The position numbers and the translations under genes are program-made. Shown piece after piece: positions 24,950 to 32,637 of a stretch of DNA of 43,105 nucleotides; position 1 is the first letter of the stretch, and every line of letters starts with the position of its first letter. This DNA is from an uncultured Clostridia bacterium (GTDB lineage: Bacteria; Bacillota; Clostridia; Christensenellales; Borkfalkiaceae), in contig CALVHL010000015.1 in the NCBI GenBank assembly GCA_944327625.1, positions 1 through 43,105 on the forward strand, written 5' to 3'. The notes beneath the pieces are model-generated. The model saw only the letters and a program-made list of their open reading frames with translations, did not search any database and had not been told where the DNA came from.

Positions 24950-26146
24950 ATGAAGATATTAGTTGTTAATGCAGGCAGTTCGTCGCTTAAATATCAGCTC
25001 ATCGATATGGAGACCGAGGCGGTCCTCGCAAAGGGCGGCTGCGAAAGAATAGGTATTCCCGGTTCCGTGCTCAAAGCCAAGGGCAACGGCAAGGAAAAGG
25101 TGTACGAGCAGGAGATGCCCAACCATAAGGTTGCGATCGAGCTCGTGCTCTCGGCACTCACCGACGGCGAGATAGGCGTCATCAAGTCGATGAACGAGAT
25201 CGGCGCGGTAGGCCACAGAATAGTCGCCAGCGGCGAATATTTCAAGAAGACTACGCTCGTCACCCCCGAAGTATTGAAGACGCTCGAAGAAAAGACTTTC
25301 GAGCTTGCGCCCCTGCATAATCCCGCAGCGGCTACGGGACTGAGGGCGTGCATAGAGGTAATGCCCGATACGCCCATGGCGCTCGTGTTCGACTCCTCGT
25401 TCCACCAGACCATGCCCGAAAAGGCATATCTCTACGGCATAAAGTACGAAGACTATAAGGCTTACGGCGTAAGAAAGTACGGCGCGCACGGCACCAGCCA
25501 TAAGTTCGTCTCGCAGGAGGCGGCAAAGTACCTCGGCAAGAAGCCCGAAGAACTTAAAATAGTCACCTGTCACCTCGGCAACGGTTCGTCCATTTCGGCG
25601 GTTGACGGCGGCAAGTGCGTCGACACGTCTATGGGCTTCACCCCGCTTGCGGGCGTGCTCATGGGCACCCGCTCGGGCGATATCGACGCTTCGGCGGTTG
25701 AATTCCTCGCAAGGAAGAAGGGGCTCAGCCATGCAGACGTCGTTACATACCTCAACAAGCAGTGCGGCGTTGCGGGCATTTCCGGCGTTTCGAGCGATTT
25801 CAGAGACCTCATCGCAGGCGCGGAGAGCGGCAACGAGAGGTGTGCGCTCGCGCTCGATATGTTCGCATACCAGACCAAGAAGTTCGTCGGCGCATACGCT
25901 GCCGCAATGGGCGGGCTTGACTGCATAGTATTCACCGCGGGCATAGGCGAAAATACGCCCACCGTCAGGGCAGGCGTGTGCGAAGGGCTGGAATTCCTCG
26001 GCGTCAAGTTCGATAAAAAGGCGAACGAAGCCAAGAATAACGGCGCAATCCGCGAAATTTCCGCAAAGGACAGCAAGGTCAAGGTGCTCGTCATTCCGAC
26101 GAATGAGGAGCTCGTCATTGCAAGAGAGACGGCTGAACTTTTATAA
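24950..26146 (+). CDS. ackA: Acetate kinase
   Basis: This 398-residue ASKHA-fold kinase transfers phosphate from acetyl phosphate to ADP. The N-terminus is KILVVNAGSSSLKYQ, with HGTSHKFVSQEA, HLGNGSS, DTSMGFTPLAG and FTAGIGEN, all family hallmarks. The ATG at 24950 is preferred (AGGTGA 5-6 nt upstream) over an in-frame TTG five codons earlier. It is translated right after pta. No terminator follows; instead a strong new promoter lies at 26174. Confidence 0.97.
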   Translation: MKILVVNAGSSSLKYQLIDMETEAVLAKGGCERIGIPGSVLKAKGNGKEKVYEQEMPNHKVAIELVLSALTDGEIGVIKSMNEIGAVGHRIVASGEYFKKTTLVTPEVLKTLEEKTFELAPLHNPAAATGLRACIEVMPDTPMALVFDSSFHQTMPEKAYLYGIKYEDYKAYGVRKYGAHGTSHKFVSQEAAKYLGKKPEELKIVTCHLGNGSSISAVDGGKCVDTSMGFTPLAGVLMGTRSGDIDASAVEFLARKKGLSHADVVTYLNKQCGVAGISGVSSDFRDLIAGAESGNERCALALDMFAYQTKKFVGAYAAAMGGLDCIVFTAGIGENTPTVRAGVCEGLEFLGVKFDKKANEAKNNGAIREISAKDSKVKVLVIPTNEELVIARETAELL

Positions 26147-26173
26147 AAATATTTGCTCGGCCTTTAAAATGAG

Positions 26174-26202
26174 TTGACAAATATACCGTCGTATAATATA
26201 AT
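26174..26202 (+). promoter_or_regulatory. Promoter of the DUF177-rpmF unit
   Basis: Consensus TTGACA (26174-26179), a 17-bp spacer and TATAAT (26197-26202), the best promoter match in the window. Two overlapping TATAAT hexamers are present, and only the second has proper spacing. The predicted start near 26209 leaves about 13 nt before the next ATG. Confidence 0.8.
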
Positions 26203-26221
26203 TTGAAAGTCGGCTTTGAGT

Positions 26222-26623
26222 ATGGTTATCGAAGTTAAAAAATTGGTAGGCAAAGGCAAATATACGGGCGAATTTGCGTTCGATTACGTTCCCGACGCGG
26301 ACAAGGTACTCGTACCGCTGTCGAAGATAGACAAGGTGCGGGTGGAAGGCTCGTTCGAGATCTTTGACGACGACAGCGTGGGCGTGAACTTTACGCTCAG
26401 CTATACGCTCCGCGGGCAGTGTTCTTACTGTCTCGCCGATGCCGAACAGCAGATAGGATATTCATCCGAAGTATTGTTCGTGACCGACAAAGACGATTGC
26501 GATAATTATGTATACGACGGCATTAAGGCAGATCTTAAAGTTGCCGTAGACGATGCGTTGCTTTTCAGCCAGCCAGCGGTTTTACTGTGCAAAGAGGGCT
26601 GCGAAGGTATAAAAATCAATTAA
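26222..26623 (+). CDS. yceD: DUF177 (YceD) family protein
   Basis: This 133-residue protein has a CxxC (CSYC) in the middle and a second Cys pair near the end (LLCKEGCEG), as is typical for DUF177. The family is encoded next to rpmF in most bacteria and has been linked to 23S rRNA/large-subunit assembly; its molecular role is unsettled. The ATG at 26222 is two codons after an in-frame TTG. Neither start has a ribosome-binding site, and the leader is predicted to be only about 13 nt. Confidence 0.88.
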   Translation: MVIEVKKLVGKGKYTGEFAFDYVPDADKVLVPLSKIDKVRVEGSFEIFDDDSVGVNFTLSYTLRGQCSYCLADAEQQIGYSSEVLFVTDKDDCDNYVYDGIKADLKVAVDDALLFSQPAVLLCKEGCEGIKIN

Positions 26624-26649
26624 GATAAATTAAGAGAGGTGTTATAGAA

Positions 26650-26838
26650 ATGGCAGTACCCAAGGGAAAACAGTCTAAGAGCAGGACGGATAAGAGATTT
26701 GCAAACTACAAGGCTACGGCTCCTACGCTTGTTGAGTGTCCTCATTGCCACGAGCTGATGCAGGCACACAGGGTATGCAAGAACTGCGGTTACTACGATA
26801 AGACCGAGGTCGTTGCAGAAAAGCAGAGCAAGAACTGA
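26650..26838 (+). CDS. rpmF: 50S ribosomal protein L32
   Basis: This 62-residue protein is the zinc-finger form of bL32. The N-terminus is MAVPKGKQSKSRTDKR, with the four zinc ligands in CPHC and CKNC. AGAGGTG precedes the ATG. It follows the DUF177 gene after 26 nt. In many bacteria plsX and fatty-acid genes come next; here an intrinsic terminator ends the unit instead. Confidence 0.97.
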   Translation: MAVPKGKQSKSRTDKRFANYKATAPTLVECPHCHELMQAHRVCKNCGYYDKTEVVAEKQSKN

Positions 26839-26858
26839 TAAGAAGATTACAATGCGTT

Positions 26859-26885
26859 AAAGCGGACTTAATCGGTCCGCTTTTT
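26859..26885 (+). terminator. Intrinsic terminator of rpmF
   Basis: AAAGCGGAC-N7-GTCCGCTTTTT: a 9-bp stem followed directly by a T-tract. Confidence 0.88.
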
Positions 26886-26923
26886 GCTGTACAAAAAAAT
26901 AAGGCATTTTGCGTCAAATAGGT

Positions 26924-26952
26924 TTGATTTATGGCGAAAAAGGCGTTATAAT
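26924..26952 (+). promoter_or_regulatory. Promoter of the nfnAB unit
   Basis: TTGATT (26924-26929), a 17-bp spacer and TATAAT (26947-26952). The expected start (26959-26960) coincides with the ATG of the following ORF, suggesting a leaderless mRNA. Confidence 0.7.
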
Positions 26953-26959
26953 ATATCAA

Positions 26960-27199
26960 ATGGATAAGTTGTGTTTTGTCTCGGTAGAATTTCCCGACGA
27001 TCCCAACGTGGTCGGGCGTACATATTGGTATCTCTGCAAAGCTGACGGCGCGGAGGCGGGCGATAAGGTCGACGCCCCGCTCGGACGGCACAACCGCATA
27101 CAGCGCGGCGTGATAAGGCAGGTATTGTATGCCGAGGGCGAAAATTCGCCCTATCCGTGGTATCTCATAAAGGATATAGCAAAGCTTATTAAAGAATGA
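26960..27199 (+). CDS. 79-aa protein resembling the PriA N-terminal domain
   Basis: This 79-residue protein matches no named family with certainty. The pattern FPDDPNVVGRTYWYLC, GDKVDAPLGRHNR, then QRGVIRQVL recalls the small beta-rich N-terminal domain of primosomal helicase PriA (GDxVxVPFG...GVV), but nothing else of PriA is present. A strong promoter ends just before the ATG, so the mRNA is predicted to be leaderless. nfnA follows after 18 nt, so the gene heads the nfnAB transcript. It could equally be a small unknown regulator. Confidence 0.75.
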   Translation: MDKLCFVSVEFPDDPNVVGRTYWYLCKADGAEAGDKVDAPLGRHNRIQRGVIRQVLYAEGENSPYPWYLIKDIAKLIKE

Positions 27200-27217
27200 G
27201 GAGCGTTACAGAATATT

Positions 27218-28060
27218 ATGTATAAGATTGTCAGAAAGCGCGTGCTCAACCCCACCGTAACCATGATGGATATAGAAGCTCCGCTCGTGGCGCGTAAGGC
27301 GCAGGCGGGGCAGTTCATCATTCTGAGGGTGACCGAGGACGGCGAGAGAATTCCCCTCACCGTTGCGGGCTACGACAGAGAGGCGGGCACGGTAAAGATA
27401 ATTTATCAGGTCGTCGGCGGCACCACCATGAGCCTCAACGACAAGAACGAGGGGGAGTACATTCAGGACTTTGTCGGACCTCTCGGCAGACCTACCGAAA
27501 CCGAGGGCATTAAAAAGGTATGTATAGTCGGCGGCGGCGTCGGCTGTGCCATAGCGTTGCCCGTCGCGCAGCGCTTCAAGGAGCTCGGCGCGGAAGTTCA
27601 TTCGATTATCGGTTTCAGAAATAAAGACCTCGTCATTCTCGAAGACGAGTTTAAGGCATGCTCCGACAGACTGACGCTCATGACCGACGACGGAAGTTAC
27701 GGCAGGCAGGGCGTCGTTACCCAGCCTCTCAAAGAGGCGATAGAGGGCGGCGAAAAGTACGATATGGTCATAACAATCGGACCGCTCATCATGATGAAGT
27801 TTGTCGTCGCCACCACCAGACCTTACAATATCCCCACGACCGTTTCGATGAACCCCATTATGATAGACGGCACGGGAATGTGCGGCGGCTGTCGTCTGAC
27901 CGTCGGCGGCAAGACCAAGTTCGCCTGCGTCGACGGGCCCGATTTCAACGGCTTCGAGGTCGACTTCGACGAGGCGATGCTGCGTTCTACCATGTATGCC
28001 GATTTCGAGCGGCACGAGAGAGAGGAGCACTGCAACCTCTTTAAAAAGGAGGCGGAATAA
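27218..28060 (+). CDS. nfnA: NfnA-type ferredoxin-NADP reductase subunit alpha
   Basis: This 280-residue protein has an N-terminal FAD-binding beta-barrel (QAGQFIILRV, then RIPLTVAGYD), an NAD-binding Rossmann domain (CIVGGGVGCAIALPVAQ) and a C-terminal [2Fe-2S]-type motif with CGGCRLTVGG and a later Cys in FACVDGP. It is the small subunit of the NADH-dependent, ferredoxin-linked NADP+ reductase (Nfn), a flavin-based electron-bifurcating complex. Isolated family members are annotated SudB or dihydroorotate-dehydrogenase electron-transfer subunit. The large subunit follows after 2 nt, which settles the assignment. GAGGAG is about 15 nt from the ATG, a weak arrangement. Confidence 0.92.
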   Translation: MYKIVRKRVLNPTVTMMDIEAPLVARKAQAGQFIILRVTEDGERIPLTVAGYDREAGTVKIIYQVVGGTTMSLNDKNEGEYIQDFVGPLGRPTETEGIKKVCIVGGGVGCAIALPVAQRFKELGAEVHSIIGFRNKDLVILEDEFKACSDRLTLMTDDGSYGRQGVVTQPLKEAIEGGEKYDMVITIGPLIMMKFVVATTRPYNIPTTVSMNPIMIDGTGMCGGCRLTVGGKTKFACVDGPDFNGFEVDFDEAMLRSTMYADFERHEREEHCNLFKKEAE

Positions 28061-28062
28061 TT

Positions 28063-29481
28063 ATGGCAATCCAACCCAAAAAGCACGAAATGCCCGTCCA
28101 GGAGGCAGCAGTCAGGGCAAGAAATTTCAAGGAAGTCGCGCTCGGCTATACACCCGAGATAGCCGTCGCCGAGGCTCAGAGATGCCTCAACTGCAAGAAT
28201 AAGCCCTGCGTTGCGGGCTGTCCCGTCAATATTCAGATACCCGACTTCATCTCTAAGATAAAGGAGGGCGATTTCGAGGGCGCTTACGATATAATCTCGG
28301 GCAGTTCGTCGCTGCCCGCCGTCTGCGGCAGAGTCTGTCCGCAGGAGACGCAGTGCGAGAGCAAGTGTACGCTCGGCATCAAGTTCGAGCCCGTCGGCAT
28401 AGGCAGGCTCGAAAGGTTCGTCGCCGACTATCACAACGTCCATTTCAAGGGCGAAGTCGTGCTCCCTCAGCCTAACGGCCACAAGGTGGCGGTCGTCGGT
28501 TCAGGTCCTTCGGGGCTTACCTGCGCGGGCGATCTCGCCAAAAAGGGCTATAAAGTGACGGTATTCGAGGCGCTTCACCTCGCAGGCGGCGTGCTCGTCT
28601 ACGGTATTCCCGAATTCAGGCTTCCCAAGGATATAGTCGCAAAAGAGGTCGAAACGCTCAAAAAATACGGCGTAGACGTCGAAACCAACGTCGTAATCGG
28701 CAAGACGCTGACGGTCGACGAGCTGTTCGAAGACGGCTACGAGGCGGTATTCATCGGTTCGGGCGCGGGGCTTCCGAGGTTTATGGGTATCCCCGGCGAG
28801 AGCCTCAAAGGCGTATATTCGGCAAACGAATTCCTCACCCGCAGCAACCTCATGAAGGCTTACGACGGCGGCAGCCATACGCCCATTATGCACGCTAAAA
28901 ACGTCGCGGTCGTCGGCGGCGGCAACGTCGCCATGGACGCGGCGAGGACGGCTCTCAGGCTGGGCGCAGAAAACGTATACATAGTCTACCGCCGTTCGAT
29001 GGACGAACTTCCCGCCCGCAAGGAGGAGGTCGAACACGCCGAGGAGGAGGGGATTAAGTTTGAAATTCTCCGCAACCCCGTCGAAATACTCGGCTATAAC
29101 AACCCCGACGACAGGCGCGATCCCAAAAACGGCTGCGTCACGGGCATGAGAGTGATCAAGTGCGAGCTCGGCGAGCCCGACGAAAAGGGCAGAAGACGCC
29201 CCGTCGAAATCAAGGGCAGCGAATACGAAATACCCGTCGACTGCGTCATAATGTCCATCGGCACAAGTCCCAACCCGCTCATCAAGAGCACGACGCAGGG
29301 GCTTTCGGTCAATTCCCACGGCGGAATAATCGTCGAGGAGCAGACGGGCAAGACCTCGCGCGAGGGCGTCTATGCGGGCGGCGACGCCGTCACGGGCGCG
29401 GCAACCGTAATACTCGCCATGGGCGCGGGCAAGACGGCGGCAAAGGCAATCGACGAATACCTTTCGGCAAAGAATAATTGA
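28063..29481 (+). CDS. nfnB: NfnB-type large subunit (glutamate synthase small-chain family)
   Basis: This 472-residue protein starts with two [4Fe-4S]-type Cys clusters (CLNCKNKPCVAGCP at about 42-55; CGRVCPQETQCESKC near 90-104). An FAD domain (VAVVGSGPSGLTCAGDL) and an NAD(P)H domain (VAVVGGGNVAMDAAR) follow, ending with GVYAGGDAVTGAATVILAMG. The same fold serves as the small subunit of glutamate synthase, but adjacency to nfnA and absence of the gltB large subunit favour NfnB. The complex couples ferredoxin and NADH oxidation to NADP+ reduction, or the reverse. AAGGAGG lies in the nfnA tail. Confidence 0.93.
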   Translation: MAIQPKKHEMPVQEAAVRARNFKEVALGYTPEIAVAEAQRCLNCKNKPCVAGCPVNIQIPDFISKIKEGDFEGAYDIISGSSSLPAVCGRVCPQETQCESKCTLGIKFEPVGIGRLERFVADYHNVHFKGEVVLPQPNGHKVAVVGSGPSGLTCAGDLAKKGYKVTVFEALHLAGGVLVYGIPEFRLPKDIVAKEVETLKKYGVDVETNVVIGKTLTVDELFEDGYEAVFIGSGAGLPRFMGIPGESLKGVYSANEFLTRSNLMKAYDGGSHTPIMHAKNVAVVGGGNVAMDAARTALRLGAENVYIVYRRSMDELPARKEEVEHAEEEGIKFEILRNPVEILGYNNPDDRRDPKNGCVTGMRVIKCELGEPDEKGRRRPVEIKGSEYEIPVDCVIMSIGTSPNPLIKSTTQGLSVNSHGGIIVEEQTGKTSREGVYAGGDAVTGAATVILAMGAGKTAAKAIDEYLSAKNN

Positions 29482-29506
29482 CCTTGCTTCGGGGCAGAAT
29501 AGAGAT

Positions 29507-29923
29507 ATGGTAATTTTCGACAGTATTGAAAACGCCTTTCCCGCGGCGGCAGAAATCGCCGTCATTGACGAGGGCTGCGAGAGCGTATATGCGGCGCAGA
29601 GCGACAGATTTGACGAGATAATCGCCGTCTGGACGGCTACGCTTGCCGATTGCAGACCGATGCCCGCGTTCGGCGTCAGCCTCAACGACCTGACGGTTAA
29701 GGACATGGAGCACGGGCTCTGGCTGGAATTCCGCTTTGCCGAGCGCTGCAATTGCGGCGGCATGGACTTCGAGCGGCTTGCGATAAAGGCGGAGGCGAAC
29801 TTTTCTGGCTTCAACGTCGTCAGATATAACTCGGTCGGCGGCTATGCGGGCAGGTGCTATTATATCGATCTCGCGCGCGGCAAAAATCTGTCCGACGTCT
29901 GCCGCGTTCTCTCTGAAAAGTAA
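29507..29923 (+). CDS. Hypothetical protein
   Basis: This 138-residue, acidic, soluble protein is not one I recognise. It has a CNCGG motif in the middle (AERCNCGGMDFE) and further single Cys residues, but no membrane segment or signal. It starts 26 nt after nfnB and ends before a clear terminator, so it belongs to the nfnAB transcript. Codon use matches the neighbours. No function is proposed. Confidence 0.75.
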   Translation: MVIFDSIENAFPAAAEIAVIDEGCESVYAAQSDRFDEIIAVWTATLADCRPMPAFGVSLNDLTVKDMEHGLWLEFRFAERCNCGGMDFERLAIKAEANFSGFNVVRYNSVGGYAGRCYYIDLARGKNLSDVCRVLSEK

Positions 29924-29943
29924 ATAAAGACATAATTTTAACG

Positions 29944-29969
29944 CCGTCCGACAATCGGACGGTGTTTTT
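29944..29969 (+). terminator. Intrinsic terminator of the nfnAB unit
   Basis: CCGTCCGA-CAA-TCGGACGG followed by TGTTTTT: an 8-bp stem, triloop and U-tract. Confidence 0.88.
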
Positions 29970-30000
29970 GCCTGAAATGTAACATTTTTTTATGAAAAGT

Positions 30001-30024
30001 GCCGCGGCAGAACTTTGCCGCGGC
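30001..30024 (-). terminator. Intrinsic terminator of the TSCPD gene
   Basis: GCCGCGGCA-N6-TGCCGCGGC, a 9-bp stem; on the minus strand it is followed by CTTTTCATAAAAAAA. It is 8 bp beyond the stop codon of the minus-strand gene. Confidence 0.75.
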
Positions 30025-30031
30025 TTAATAA

Positions 30032-30280
30032 TTATTTCTGTGAAAGGTATTCGTCTATCGCCCTCGAAAGCTGGTCGGGGCAGGAAGTGCCGTTTCTGCA
30101 CTGCACGCCTTTGAGAAGGTCGCGCACCTTGCAGATATCCATTCCCTCGGCAAGACGGCATACGCCCTGCGTGTTTCCTCGGCAACCGCCCTCGAAACTT
30201 ACCGAGTGAATTCTGTTTTCGTCGTCCACCTCGAAGGAAATGCTCCTCGAACAAGTGCCGCAAGTTCTGTAAGTAAACAT
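30032..30280 (-). CDS. TSCPD domain protein (TIGR03905-like)
   Basis: This 82-residue protein is built around the TSCPD domain also found at the C-terminus of some ribonucleotide reductases. It has TCGTCSRSI near the N-terminus, GGCRGNTQG in the middle and TSCPDQLSRAI near the C-terminus. The Cys residues suggest metal or redox chemistry, but no function is established for the stand-alone form. The ATG at 30280 is preferred because GAGGTGAG lies 4 nt upstream; an in-frame GTG three codons earlier overlaps that site. DUF4364 lies just upstream on the same strand. Confidence 0.85.
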   Translation of the reverse strand: MFTYRTCGTCSRSISFEVDDENRIHSVSFEGGCRGNTQGVCRLAEGMDICKVRDLLKGVQCRNGTSCPDQLSRAIDEYLSQK

Positions 30281-30290
30281 ATTTCTCACC

Positions 30291-30815
30291 TCAGTCGCAG
30301 AGATTTTCGTATATTACCGAATACACGTCTGCGGCCTTTTCTTCCCATTTTTTGTAAATTTTATTGGCTGTCTTTCTGTCGGGAACGACAAATTTAAGCT
30401 CCATAAGCGGCTGAACGGGCGCAAGTATCTTCAAAAATACCGTATAAGTGCCGTCCTTGTTCTGGTAGTAGTCAGAGCGACATTCCTGCCTGTTGCGGTA
30501 CTTTGCGCTGTTCTTCTTGACAAACCGCGAAATTTCCTCTCTGACGCTCTTTGGTATGTTTATGTAGAAATTTGCAAGCGTCTCTCTGCCGTCGGGCGTG
30601 ATGGAATAGAGCGGATCTTCGTCCTCGTTGACCGCATAGATGAAGTTATCGTCTATGAGTTTGTGTATGACGTTGACGCAGTCCATATAGCCCATCCATT
30701 CGTTGGAGGAGGAGCACATATCGACTATCGTCCTCTCCGAAAGGGCGCTCTCCATCTTGTCGAAGACGAAAAGTATTATAAGTTTGTTTGTCGAAGTTTC
30801 TGTTGATTTTATCAT
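30291..30815 (-). CDS. DUF4364 family protein, probable winged-helix regulator
   Basis: This 174-residue protein resembles the DUF4364 family common in Clostridia. It has an N-terminal winged-helix-like region (TNKLIILFVFDKMESALSER, then VHKLIDDNFIYAV-type segments) and a C-terminal alpha/beta part. The start is set at ATG 30815: a promoter (30858-30886) covers the more upstream in-frame ATG at 30866, which lies in the -10 region. No ribosome-binding site is clear. It heads a two-gene unit with the TSCPD gene, 10 nt away. Targets are unknown. Confidence 0.8.
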   Translation of the reverse strand: MIKSTETSTNKLIILFVFDKMESALSERTIVDMCSSSNEWMGYMDCVNVIHKLIDDNFIYAVNEDEDPLYSITPDGRETLANFYINIPKSVREEISRFVKKNSAKYRNRQECRSDYYQNKDGTYTVFLKILAPVQPLMELKFVVPDRKTANKIYKKWEEKAADVYSVIYENLCD

Positions 30816-30857
30816 AGCGTGTCTGAAATGTCGTTTTTTAAGAGGAAATACCCGTTT

Positions 30858-30886
30858 ATTATACATAATCTTGCCCTTAAAATCAA
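30858..30886 (-). promoter_or_regulatory. Promoter of the DUF4364-TSCPD unit
   Basis: On the minus strand, TTGATT (30881-30886), 17 bp, TATAAT (30858-30863). It forces the DUF4364 start downstream to 30815. Confidence 0.75.
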
Positions 30887-30905
30887 GATATTTGGACGAA
30901 AAATA

Positions 30906-30934
30906 TTTTAATTTAAAATTGTTTGTGCTATAAT
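30906..30934 (+). promoter_or_regulatory. Promoter of the 249-aa hypothetical and NUDIX genes
   Basis: TTTTAA (30906-30911), a 17-bp spacer and TATAAT (30929-30934). The -10 box contains the ATG (30933) of the longest ORF, so the true start must lie downstream. Confidence 0.65.
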
Positions 30935-30962
30935 GTATAAAAACACTATTAAAGGTGATGAA

Positions 30963-31712
30963 GTGGAAAGCGTAAAAAGGCAGGTTACGGAGTTCCTCGA
31001 CAAGTGCGAGGAGATAAGAAAGTGCAAGTTTATAATGGCGACGACCAAGATAAAGGACTTGCTCAAAGCCATAGTCAAGAGCCCCGAACTCTACGAGCTG
31101 TTCAATACCGTAGTGTCGAAGTTCGACTATAACGCCGCCAAACAGCGCTATCTCGTCGAGGGCAACAACGGCATCTATTCCAACTGTTATCTCGTTCTGC
31201 CCGACACCGTCGGCGAAAGGCTGGCGTTCATATTCTGCCTGCTCGTCGAATTCGACAGGGACGAGATAAACTTCAATAACTTTTTACAACGCTATTACCG
31301 CGGCGACGGCAGCTATTACGCAAGTTACCGCGCATTCTGCGACGAAATAATCGTCAGCCTCGAAAATATCATAAAGGACATATTCTCGCAGGAGCTCGAG
31401 GAGGACGAACAACTCAAAATTTCCGAAAGGGCTTCGGTAATGGAGGCAAATTCCGCCCGCGCGGCGTCGATGAGCTATCTCGGGCTGCTCATTTCGCGCG
31501 AGCAGGATTTCATCGCAAAGTCCTCGCTTGCCGACGACGATAAGGAGGCCGCGCTCAAAATACTCGGTCAGCTCGCGCTTGCCGTCAGGGCTTCGGATAC
31601 CGACCTCATAGAGGCGCTTGCGCTCGGGTATAACTATTTCGTGTCCTATTTCAACATCCTCAGCAGCGACGTGGGGCTGCTGTTCAACGCCCTGGGGGAG
31701 TTTGTTGGCTGA
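30963..31712 (+). CDS. Conserved-looking hypothetical protein
   Basis: This 249-residue, mostly helical soluble protein is not from a family I can name. Two helical halves are suggested: about 1-140, with DLLKAIVKSPELYELF and LAFIFCLLVEFDRDEINF, and about 145-249, Ala-rich. The start is GTG 30963, 7 nt after AAAGG; the longer reading begins inside the promoter -10 box and is rejected. The NUDIX gene follows with essentially no gap, so the two are co-transcribed. No transmembrane segment or signal peptide is seen. Confidence 0.8.
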   Translation: MESVKRQVTEFLDKCEEIRKCKFIMATTKIKDLLKAIVKSPELYELFNTVVSKFDYNAAKQRYLVEGNNGIYSNCYLVLPDTVGERLAFIFCLLVEFDRDEINFNNFLQRYYRGDGSYYASYRAFCDEIIVSLENIIKDIFSQELEEDEQLKISERASVMEANSARAASMSYLGLLISREQDFIAKSSLADDDKEAALKILGQLALAVRASDTDLIEALALGYNYFVSYFNILSSDVGLLFNALGEFVG

Positions 31713-31716
31713 TTTT

Positions 31717-32259
31717 ATGAATTACGAAGAAAAGTGCGTGCGCGAAAACAAGGTTTTCGGCGGAAAGATAGTAAACCTCTACGTCGACGAAATTTCATTG
31801 CCCGACGGCAGCAGGTCGGTGAGGGAATACATAAGTCACAGCGGCGGTGCGGCGGTGCTCTTTATTAAGGATGAAAAGGTCGCGCTCGTCAGACAGTACA
31901 GATATGCCTACCGCGAGGAGACGCTTGAAATACCCGCGGGCAAGCTCAACGAGGGCGAAGATCCTCGCCTTGCGGCGCTCAGGGAGCTGGAGGAGGAGAC
32001 GGGCTATCGCGCGTCGGAGAGCCGTCATCTCCTCGATATCTATCCGACGCCCGGCTATACCAACGAGGTCATTCACGTTTACCTCGTCACGCGGGCAGAA
32101 TTTGTCGGCGAACGCCTCGACGAGGGCGAATTCTTGAATTGCGAATACTACGATATCGCCGAGGTCGAAAGGCTTATCGGCGAGGGAAAGATAAAGGACG
32201 CAAAGACAGTTTCGGCCGTTTTAAAATATTCCATAGATAAAAATAAGGGACTGATTTGA
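31717..32259 (+). CDS. NUDIX hydrolase, probable ADP-ribose pyrophosphatase
   Basis: This 180-residue protein has a perfect Nudix box (GX5EX7REUXEEXGU): G-KLNEG-E-DPRLAAL-RELEEETGY, near residues 73-95. The flanking pattern RQYRYAYREETLEIPAGK and YPTPGYTNE is typical of ADP-ribose pyrophosphatases (NudF type), which recycle ADP-ribose to AMP and ribose-5-phosphate. The start is ATG 31717. An in-frame TTG at 31705, closer to GGGGGAG, is an alternative adding four residues. The stop codon lies inside the terminator hairpin. Confidence 0.9.
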   Translation: MNYEEKCVRENKVFGGKIVNLYVDEISLPDGSRSVREYISHSGGAAVLFIKDEKVALVRQYRYAYREETLEIPAGKLNEGEDPRLAALRELEEETGYRASESRHLLDIYPTPGYTNEVIHVYLVTRAEFVGERLDEGEFLNCEYYDIAEVERLIGEGKIKDAKTVSAVLKYSIDKNKGLI

Positions 32260-32275
32260 TCAGTCCCTTAGGTTT
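32244..32275 (+). terminator. Intrinsic terminator after the NUDIX gene
   Basis: TAAGGGACTGA-N5-TCAGTCCCTTA, an 11-bp perfect stem, followed by GGTTTT. The NUDIX stop codon TGA lies in the loop. Confidence 0.85.
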
Positions 32276-32281
32276 TACCCG

Positions 32282-32503
32282 TCAGTGATTACAACCGCAA
32301 CCGCAGCCGCATCCCTGATTGCCGCATAATATGCTGCTCAGCGTGCCGTTTTTCCACATGGTGTAGATAATGGCGATGAGTATGGGCGTACAGCTTCCGG
32401 CGAGTACGCCGTCTATGCCGTTCCCGCTACAACTTGCCGCAATAAATAACAGAATAAGTATCCAGAGGCAGCTGTTGCAACCGCACTGCGAAAAGATGTT
32501 CAT
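32282..32503 (-). CDS. Small Cys-rich membrane-associated protein
   Basis: This 73-residue protein has nine Cys residues. One cluster is N-terminal (QCGCNSCLW), two hydrophobic stretches lie at about 13-25 and 38-52, and the end is CGNQGCGCGCGCNH, with alternating Gly-Cys. AGGAGG sits 7 nt before the ATG, a strong sign of real translation. Similar short Cys-rich proteins in Clostridia are loosely annotated as chorion-class high-cysteine proteins; a spore-coat or metal-binding role is speculation. It is convergent with the NUDIX gene and shares the intervening hairpin region. Confidence 0.8.
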   Translation of the reverse strand: MNIFSQCGCNSCLWILILLFIAASCSGNGIDGVLAGSCTPILIAIIYTMWKNGTLSSILCGNQGCGCGCGCNH

Positions 32504-32637
32504 AAATTTTCCTCCTGTAAATTTATCTGCAAGGTTGTATGTAATAAGGTAAAAATTCCTTGCAGGTAAGCCACTTTCGTTTTGCTCTATACTAAATAAT
32601 ATTAAAAACGCGGCGGAAATGTTACCCGTTCATTTGC

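Noticed and set aside
30933-30962. ATG start at 30933 for the 249-aa protein
   Set aside because: The ATG lies inside the promoter -10 box; GTG 30963 has a ribosome site.
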